A DNA stretch of 11,519 bases from Candidatus Sulfopaludibacter sp. SbA3 (GTDB lineage Bacteria > Acidobacteriota > Terriglobia > Bryobacterales > Bryobacteraceae): assembly GCA_945900935.1 (NCBI GenBank), contig CAMDKT010000124.1, forward strand, positions 1 to 11,519. The letters run 5' to 3'. The notes beneath the pieces were generated by a model that had not been told where the DNA came from, did not search any database, and saw nothing but the letters and a program-made list of their open reading frames with translations. A program made the translations under genes and the position numbers. This document shows positions 7,069 to 11,519 of this stretch, in pieces. The stretch's first letter is position 1, and each line of letters begins with the position of its first letter.

Positions 7069-7074
7069 TCTCCT
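7069..7074 (-). promoter_or_regulatory. Shine-Dalgarno of the alcohol dehydrogenase gene
   Basis: The minus strand reads AGGAGA, then a 6-nt spacer and ATG at 7062-7060. It is the strongest ribosome-binding site I see in the window. It decides the start six codons downstream of the longest reading frame. Confidence 0.75.
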
Positions 7075-7148
7075 GCTCATCGCAATCGTGTCGCGATTCG
7101 CTCATCGAAAAAAATAAGGGAAGTATTTAGCATACAATTGCCGGGTAC
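7075..7148. promoter_or_regulatory. Divergent promoter region, dehydrogenase vs OFA transporter
   Basis: This AT-richer gap separates two divergent genes and must hold both promoters. On the plus strand TACAAT (7133-7138) is a good -10 candidate, though no good -35 is present at 17 nt. It would put the transcript start only a few bases before the transporter ATG at 7149. An inverted repeat AATCG/CGATT at 7084-7088 and 7094-7098 could bind a regulator of either gene. Sequence elements are seen; function is inferred. Confidence 0.4.
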
Positions 7149-8402
7149 ATGATATCGACAACAAATCGCTGGACGCTGGCGAGCGCCGCGGTGCTGATGC
7201 AAGTTTGCCTGGGAATTATTTATGCTTGGTCGGTCTTCCGGGGCCCCCTGGAACAACACTACGGATGGTCAAAAACAGAGTCGATCGCCCCATACCGGTG
7301 GTCGATTCTATTCTTCACACTGGCTATGATTGCGGCCGGATTTTGGCAGGACAAGAAAGGTCCGCGGCTGGTCGGAAGCGTCGGCGGCCTGCTGCTGGGT
7401 GCCGGATGTTTACTCGCCGTGTTTATCGGCGGCACGCCGATGGGGCTGAATATCTCCTACGGCGTCGTGGCTGGATTGGGCGTGGGCTTTGCCTACGTGA
7501 CGCCCATCGCAACGTGCGTCAAGTGGTTCCCGGACAAGCGGGGCTTCGTCGTAGGGCTCGCGGTGATGGGCTTCGGCATCGGCTCGCTGCTATTCGCGCC
7601 GCTGCTCGAAGCGTTGTTGGGCAAGGATCCGGCGCAGTACGCGGTCACGATTCCGCGGACGTTCCTGATCCTCTCCGCCATCTTCTTCGTGTTTGTCACA
7701 GGCTGCGCGCAGATGTTCAAAATTCCGCCCCCAGGCTGGAAGCCGGATGGCTGGACGCCACCGGTAACCGATCCCGGTGTTCGAACGGATTTCACGACGG
7801 CCCAGATGTTGCGAACGTGGCAGTTCTGGGTCTTGTGGCTGGTCTATTTCCTGGGTAGTTCGATCGGCTTGACCGCAATCGGGGAATCGGCGCCGCTGGT
7901 GAAGGAACTGGCCGGCGGCGCGGCGGTGATGACGGGCGGCGTGGCCCTCGGCGTGATGTCGTTGTTCAACGGCGTTGGAAGGCTGGCGTGGGGGGCGGCT
8001 TCGGACAAGGTTGGAAAGCAGAAAGTCGTCTACGCGATGTTCACATTGTCCGCTCTGACCTGTTCCCTCCTGCTGCCGGCAACAACCGATTTTTGGCGTG
8101 TTTTGCTGGGAATCTGCGTGGTCGGTTTCTGTTACGGCGGCTATCTGGCGTTGATGCCGTCGCTCGCCGCGGAGTATTACGGGTCCAAATACATCGGCGC
8201 GAATTATGGCCTGTTGTTCACCGCCTGGGGCGCTGCGGGGTTTACGATTCCGCGCTATATCGCCACGATTCTGGAAGAGAAAAAGAAGGCCGGCGCCGTG
8301 GCGGCGGGCTACGACCAGATGTTTTATACGCTGGCCTCGTTGGCGGTAGCGGGCCTCGTGGTGAATTATTTTTTACGGAAACCGGCGGCAGTCGCCCGCT
8401 GA
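7149..8402 (+). CDS. OFA-family MFS transporter (oxalate/formate antiporter-like)
   Basis: This is a 417-residue inner-membrane carrier with about 12 membrane segments, of the OFA group of the major facilitator superfamily. Group marks are CLGIIYAWSVF in helix 1 (20-30), the NGVGRLAWGAASDKVGKQK loop (274-292) and a block around 337-364 containing EYYGSKYIGANYG and FTAWGAAG. Arg278 matches by position the helix-8 arginine needed for oxalate binding in OxlT. In the helix-11 stretch FTAWGAAG there is no lysine where OxlT has its second essential charge (Lys355). This argues for a monocarboxylate such as lactate or formate rather than oxalate; that alignment is my inference. The ATG at 7149 has no Shine-Dalgarno and sits just after a -10-like box, so the mRNA may be leaderless. 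It stands alone, with divergent and convergent neighbours. Confidence 0.92.
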   Translation: MISTTNRWTLASAAVLMQVCLGIIYAWSVFRGPLEQHYGWSKTESIAPYRWSILFFTLAMIAAGFWQDKKGPRLVGSVGGLLLGAGCLLAVFIGGTPMGLNISYGVVAGLGVGFAYVTPIATCVKWFPDKRGFVVGLAVMGFGIGSLLFAPLLEALLGKDPAQYAVTIPRTFLILSAIFFVFVTGCAQMFKIPPPGWKPDGWTPPVTDPGVRTDFTTAQMLRTWQFWVLWLVYFLGSSIGLTAIGESAPLVKELAGGAAVMTGGVALGVMSLFNGVGRLAWGAASDKVGKQKVVYAMFTLSALTCSLLLPATTDFWRVLLGICVVGFCYGGYLALMPSLAAEYYGSKYIGANYGLLFTAWGAAGFTIPRYIATILEEKKKAGAVAAGYDQMFYTLASLAVAGLVVNYFLRKPAAVAR

Positions 8403-8441
8403 AACGAGATCCCGCGCAAATAGCCACGCGGCGAATCCTGT

Positions 8442-8460
8442 TCGATCAAGTAATGATCGA
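8442..8460. terminator. Hairpin between convergent genes (possible bidirectional terminator)
   Basis: TCGATCA and TGATCGA are perfect 7-bp arms around an AGTAA loop. They sit 40 bp after the OFA transporter stop and overlap the last codons of the convergent alpha/beta hydrolase (TGA at 8446-8448). No T-run follows on either strand and the stem is AT-rich, so termination is plausible but weak. Confidence 0.35.
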
Positions 8461-9090
8461 CGCACGCTTCAGCGGCGGCGGCGCAGCACGAATTACCTCC
8501 GCTTCAAATGCGTCCAACGCATCCGAGAAGAAGTGATCCTTCGACTCGACGAAGACCAACTCCGGCGGTCCGTCCAGTTCCGCGACGACCGCCGCGAGTT
8601 CGTCCTTCGGGCCAAACTCGTCGTTCGTTGAGTGTATAAAAATTCGAGACACGGCGCACGGGTCGAGATACGACCGATCCTTGTACACCGTCGGAAATCC
8701 AGCGGCGATCACCTTTATCAAATCCGGCCGCTGTGCACCGATCCGCAGCGCAATCCGCGAGCCGAACGAGAAGCCGGCAATCATCGCGGGCAGTTGCGGA
8801 TACCGCGCGCGCAGCCATTCCAGACACGTTCGCGCGTCCTCCGTCTCGCCAATCCCGTGATCGTAGGCGCCCTCGCTCAGATTGACGCCGCGATAGTTAA
8901 AACGCAGCACAACCCCCCCCGCCTTCCGAAGTCCGCGAGCGAGCCGGTAAACCACTTTGTTGTGCATGGTGCCGCCGTGCTGCGGGTGCGGATGACAGAC
9001 CAGCGCGGCGAAGCCAGGCGAGCCATCATCCGGCTCCTCCAGCAGCGCCTCCAGCCGTCCCGACGGACCGGCAATCATGTGCGTTTCCAT
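8446..9090 (-). CDS. Small alpha/beta hydrolase (COG2945-like)
   Basis: This is a 214-residue cytoplasmic alpha/beta hydrolase with no signal peptide. It has the CHPHPQHGGTMHNKVV block (32-47), FNYRG (64-68), the nucleophile elbow GFSFG (106-110, Ser108), a probable acid Asp157 (TNDEF) and His186 (KDHFF). Together these make a complete catalytic triad in the usual order. Length is normal for this compact group, whose substrates are mostly unknown. The start is uncertain. A GTG at 9103-9105 overlaps the YajQ TAG by one base and would suit re-initiation. The ATG at 9088-9090 fits the family's usual N-terminus. The ATG at 9076-9078 has a GGA 7 nt upstream. It is the last gene of the bamD operon. 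The coding strand carries a run of eight G (plus-strand C at 8913-8920). Confidence 0.87.
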   Translation of the reverse strand: METHMIAGPSGRLEALLEEPDDGSPGFAALVCHPHPQHGGTMHNKVVYRLARGLRKAGGVVLRFNYRGVNLSEGAYDHGIGETEDARTCLEWLRARYPQLPAMIAGFSFGSRIALRIGAQRPDLIKVIAAGFPTVYKDRSYLDPCAVSRIFIHSTNDEFGPKDELAAVVAELDGPPELVFVESKDHFFSDALDAFEAEVIRAAPPPLKRASIIT

Positions 9091-9104
9091 CTTGCGCGTC
9101 AACA

Positions 9105-9605
9105 CTAATTCGACCGGAAATTGGTGAACTGCATGTCGATTTCGAAGTCCTCCCCGCGCAGCACCGCCATCACTTCCTGCAGCACATCGCGGTCCTTCGC
9201 CGACACCCGCACCAGTTCGCCTTGAATCGACGCCTGCGCCTTCTTCTTGCTGTCCTTGATCACGCGCACGATGTCCTTGGCCTTCTCCATCGGAATGCCC
9301 TGTTGCAGCGTGATCTCCTGCCGCACCGTACCAGCCGAGCCCTGAACCAATGTCCCAAACTTGAGCCCCTTAATCGGCACATTGCGCTTCACAAGTTTCG
9401 ATTGCAGGATGTCGATGACAGCCTGCAACTTGAAATCGTCGGAAGAGGCAAGCAGGATCTTGTTGTCCTTCTCCTTCAGCTCAATCGAAGACTTGGAGTC
9501 CTTCAAATCGTAGCGGGTCGCGATCTCTTTCATCGCCTGTTGAATGGCGTTGTTCACTTCGGGAATCTCAATTTTGGAGACGATGTCAAAGCTGTTGTCA
9601 GGCAT
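9105..9605 (-). CDS. yajQ: YajQ-family nucleotide-binding protein
   Basis: This is a 166-residue YajQ (DUF520) protein, a little longer than the E. coli protein. The family pattern is recognisable throughout. It opens with SFDIVSKIEIPEVNNAI (5-21) and RYDLKDSKSSIEL (31-43). The central part has LLASSDDFKLQAV (51-63) and KRNVPIKGLKFG (73-84). Then come VRQEITLQQGI (94-104) and IVRVIKDSKKKAQASIQGE (112-130), ending DFEIDMQFTNFR. It has two ferredoxin-like halves. YajQ proteins bind nucleotides or RNA, and some have been shown to bind cyclic di-GMP and act with transcription factors; binding here is inferred from family only. The ATG is 6 bp after the response-regulator stop and lacks a strong Shine-Dalgarno, so translation is probably coupled. 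Neighbours suggest expression together with outer-membrane assembly. Confidence 0.95.
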   Translation of the reverse strand: MPDNSFDIVSKIEIPEVNNAIQQAMKEIATRYDLKDSKSSIELKEKDNKILLASSDDFKLQAVIDILQSKLVKRNVPIKGLKFGTLVQGSAGTVRQEITLQQGIPMEKAKDIVRVIKDSKKKAQASIQGELVRVSAKDRDVLQEVMAVLRGEDFEIDMQFTNFRSN

Positions 9606-9611
9606 ACTGTG

Positions 9612-10280
9612 CTACTTACTATGCAACGCCTTTACCACCTGCTGTGTCAAGCTGTCGATCAACTGCGGCATCGCCGCGTCGAGCGCCAGCGTCACCGCGG
9701 CCCGCACGCGTTCATTTTCAGAGAGAGTATCCGGTTCGGACTCAGGAATCGGCTTCACGCCCAGCGGCGCCAGTTGCGGCACCGGCCGGTCACCCTCCGG
9801 GTCCATCGCGAACTCCGGCTCCGGCTCAACGCTCACAACGCCACTCACAAACGCCGGTTCCGCACCAGGCGGCGGAGGCGGAGGCCCGGCCGGCCGCAGT
9901 TTCCTCAGCTCCGCCGCCTTCGCCGACAACGGCGTCACCAGCGCCAACAGCGCCTTCGATTCGAAGGGCTTTTGAATGAAGCCATCGGCGCCCGCCGCGC
10001 GCGCCCGTGTTTCGTCAACAGGCTCAGCCACGCTTCCCGTCAACAACACCGCCGCGTGACGATAGAATGGCGAACGCTTCACGAACCGCGCGATTTCATA
10101 CCCGCTGCGCAGCGGCAGGTTCGCGTCCAGTATCAGGATGTCGGGATCAACGTCGGGCAATCGCACGAAAACGGTGTCGCCATCGGTAATGGTGACTACC
10201 TCATGGCCCTCATCGCGCAAGAGCCGCTCGCCCATCCGCTGTGCGTGCGGACTGTCGTCCGCAAGCAGGATTCGACTCAT
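9612..10280 (-). CDS. Receiver-domain response regulator with Pro-rich linker
   Basis: This is a 222-residue protein with an N-terminal receiver domain (about residues 1-122). The phosphorylation pocket is intact: Asp8/Asp9, phospho-acceptor Asp52 (LILDANLP), Thr81 (LLTGS) and Lys104 (QKPF). No DNA-binding or enzymatic output domain follows. Instead there is a proline-rich, acidic linker (about 130-187, including six prolines in a row at 133-138). A predicted amphipathic helix follows, from about 188 to the end (SENERVRAAV, then MPQLIDSLTQQVVKAL). It probably signals by protein contact. No histidine kinase is encoded in the window. The ATG overlaps the bamD stop in an ATGA arrangement (10277-10280), so the two genes are translationally coupled, and yajQ follows after 6 bp. 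Confidence 0.9.
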   Translation of the reverse strand: MSRILLADDSPHAQRMGERLLRDEGHEVVTITDGDTVFVRLPDVDPDILILDANLPLRSGYEIARFVKRSPFYRHAAVLLTGSVAEPVDETRARAAGADGFIQKPFESKALLALVTPLSAKAAELRKLRPAGPPPPPPGAEPAFVSGVVSVEPEPEFAMDPEGDRPVPQLAPLGVKPIPESEPDTLSENERVRAAVTLALDAAMPQLIDSLTQQVVKALHSK

Positions 10281-11519
10281 TTACTTCCGCTCTTCGGCTG
10301 CTTGGGCGCCTTCCCCTTCTTGCCTTTGACGGCCGGTACCGGCTGCCGGTTGGAGGGCAGCGACTGCTGCGCCGCATCCGTAACCAGCGGGCCCGCCGCA
10401 GGCGCTGCTGCCGTTTTCGCCGCTTCGGCCGCCGCTGCCGCTGCCGCCTGATTCTCCACGCTCTGGCGGGCATCCGGCTTCCGGTCCAGATCGCTCGTTC
10501 CCGTTATCACCGTGCCGCCCACGTCGCTCACGCCCCCCGCCGCGCCGGCCGGAACAGGCACGCTCACAGGAATCGTCGGCCGAGCCGAAGCCATCGACGG
10601 CGAACCGCTCTTGGCGGCCATCGTCATGTCCGGAGCCTTGCTGAAAATGCTCCAAACGTCGTGCATCATGCCGGTTTTGGTCCGGTTTTCCGTCTCATAC
10701 TTCATCCGCGCGACCGCCACCGGATCGGCTTCCGGAACATCCGCTTCCATTTCCTTCAAACGCTTTTTCGCCGGATCCACCCACGAAGACAGCGGATAGT
10801 CCTTCACCAGCCGCTGATACGATTTCACCGACTGCGGTTTGAACCGCGTCCCCATCTTGTCGTAAGAACCGCCCAGCAGGAACAGCGCTTCATCCGCCGC
10901 CGAATACAGCGGAAACTGATCGGCAATTCCCTGCAGCCGGTTCGCCGCCGCCGGATTCGATCCCTTTTGCACATAGAATCGCGCCGTCCGCATCTCGCCT
11001 TCCGCTTCCACTTCCTGAATATCTCGCAGCAATTGCTGCACCCGCGGCGCGAACTTCGAATTCGGCCACTGCACTAACAACTGCCTGCACTCTTCCTCCG
11101 CGCGAAACGCGTGCTTATTATCCCGGTCCGGCTTTTCCATCTGCCGCAAATGGATCGTGCAAACCTTCTCCTGCGCCTCCGCCGATTCTTCCATCGTCGG
11201 ATAAAACAGGATGAAATCCTTATACTCGGCCTCGGCTTGCGCCAGCCCATGCGATCCGCTTTCGCGCATCCAGCTATCGGCAATCGCCAATTTCGCCTTC
11301 GCCAAAAATTCGCTGGTATCGTACGTGTTGATCAACGTATTCAGCGTCAGCCGCGCCACTTCGTAGCGCCCCCGCTCGATGTCGGCCACAGCCTTGTCAA
11401 AAAGAACCTTATCCGGCTGCTGCGTATCTTTGCCGATCGGGTTCTCGTACTTCTTCTTCCGGCAGCCCGTCAGCGATGTCATCGCCATAACCACCGCCAC
11501 CGTCAACACACAAATTTTA
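10277..11519 (-). CDS. bamD: Outer membrane assembly lipoprotein BamD (5' end probably cut)
   Basis: This is a BamD/YfiO-type lipoprotein, the TPR component of the BAM complex that inserts beta-barrel proteins into the outer membrane. Counting from the GTG at 11507-11509 it has 410 residues. The lipobox SLTGC places the lipidated cysteine at residue 16. TPR-like helices cover about 33-255, with the BamD hallmark ARFYVQKGSNPAAANRLQGI at 176-195. From about 290 the protein becomes a low-complexity Ala/Pro/Ser tail, with an alanine block at 355-372 and a lysine-rich end (KGKKGKAPKQPKSGSK). E. coli BamD is about 245 residues, so the tail is an addition. The frame stays open to the window edge, and a Lys codon lies at 11516-11518. 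A start from the GTG would leave the signal peptide without its usual positive charge, so the true start probably lies outside. It heads an operon with the regulator, yajQ and a hydrolase. Confidence 0.9.
   Translation of the reverse strand, partial: KICVLTVAVVMAMTSLTGCRKKKYENPIGKDTQQPDKVLFDKAVADIERGRYEVARLTLNTLINTYDTSEFLAKAKLAIADSWMRESGSHGLAQAEAEYKDFILFYPTMEESAEAQEKVCTIHLRQMEKPDRDNKHAFRAEEECRQLLVQWPNSKFAPRVQQLLRDIQEVEAEGEMRTARFYVQKGSNPAAANRLQGIADQFPLYSAADEALFLLGGSYDKMGTRFKPQSVKSYQRLVKDYPLSSWVDPAKKRLKEMEADVPEADPVAVARMKYETENRTKTGMMHDVWSIFSKAPDMTMAAKSGSPSMASARPTIPVSVPVPAGAAGGVSDVGGTVITGTSDLDRKPDARQSVENQAAAAAAAEAAKTAAAPAAGPLVTDAAQQSLPSNRQPVPAVKGKKGKAPKQPKSGSK

Noticed and set aside
6574..7152. 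192-codon plus-strand frame opposite the dehydrogenase
   Set aside because: The minus strand carries all zinc and Rossmann motifs; the plus-strand translation resembles nothing known.
9222..10451. 409-codon plus-strand frame opposite yajQ and the response regulator
   Set aside because: Arg/His-rich composition is typical of antisense shadows, while the minus strand encodes two recognised families.
10241..11077. 278-codon plus-strand frame opposite bamD
   Set aside because: Arg/His/Pro-rich shadow with no family features; the minus strand is a clear BamD.

Overview
The window is a gene-dense, GC-rich stretch of bacterial chromosome with ten intact protein genes, one partial gene and one gene remnant. 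The mix of families suggests an Acidobacteriota of the Solibacter/Bryobacter type: a twin-arginine-exported esterase/SMP-30 fusion, a Cys-type sulfatase, a DUF1080 3-keto-glycoside hydrolase, an OFA-family transporter, and a BamD with a long Ala/Pro-rich tail. This is an inference from gene content and protein style, because the window has no rRNA or other phylogenetic marker. I see no tRNA, rRNA, CRISPR array, insertion sequence or prophage gene.

Region 1 (1-865, minus strand) is a small accessory patch. It holds the last codons of a lost SMP-30-type gene, then a ParE/RelE-type toxin preceded by its antitoxin. The antitoxin stop codon abuts the toxin start, and a repeat-containing promoter region lies upstream of the antitoxin. 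Region 2 (866-5173) is a carbohydrate-processing block. An exported two-domain esterase/SMP-30 protein (minus) is divergent from a sulfatase and an MFS transporter (plus), with only 9 bp between the two divergent starts. Region 3 (5170-7062, minus) is a two-gene operon of a zinc alcohol dehydrogenase and an exported DUF1080 protein. The DUF1080 gene converges on the MFS gene so tightly that their stop codons overlap.

Region 4 (7149-8402, plus) is a single OFA-family MFS transporter, divergent from the dehydrogenase and apparently without a Shine-Dalgarno sequence. Region 5 (8446-11519, minus) is a compact operon of bamD, a receiver-domain response regulator, yajQ and an alpha/beta hydrolase. 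Its junctions are an ATGA overlap, a 6-bp gap and a very close or overlapping last junction, which suggests translational coupling.

Regions 2 and 3 look like a scavenging module for esterified, sulfated or oxidised sugars. Exported enzymes would trim the substrate, the MFS carrier would import the products, and the dehydrogenase would handle a polyol or keto-sugar step. Region 5 is a housekeeping envelope operon that also carries a signalling protein. I did not find a clearly new system. The most unusual points are the SMP-30 remnant next to the toxin-antitoxin pair, a Cys-bracketed repeat-like tail on the DUF1080 protein, and the coupling of bamD to a receiver protein and YajQ.
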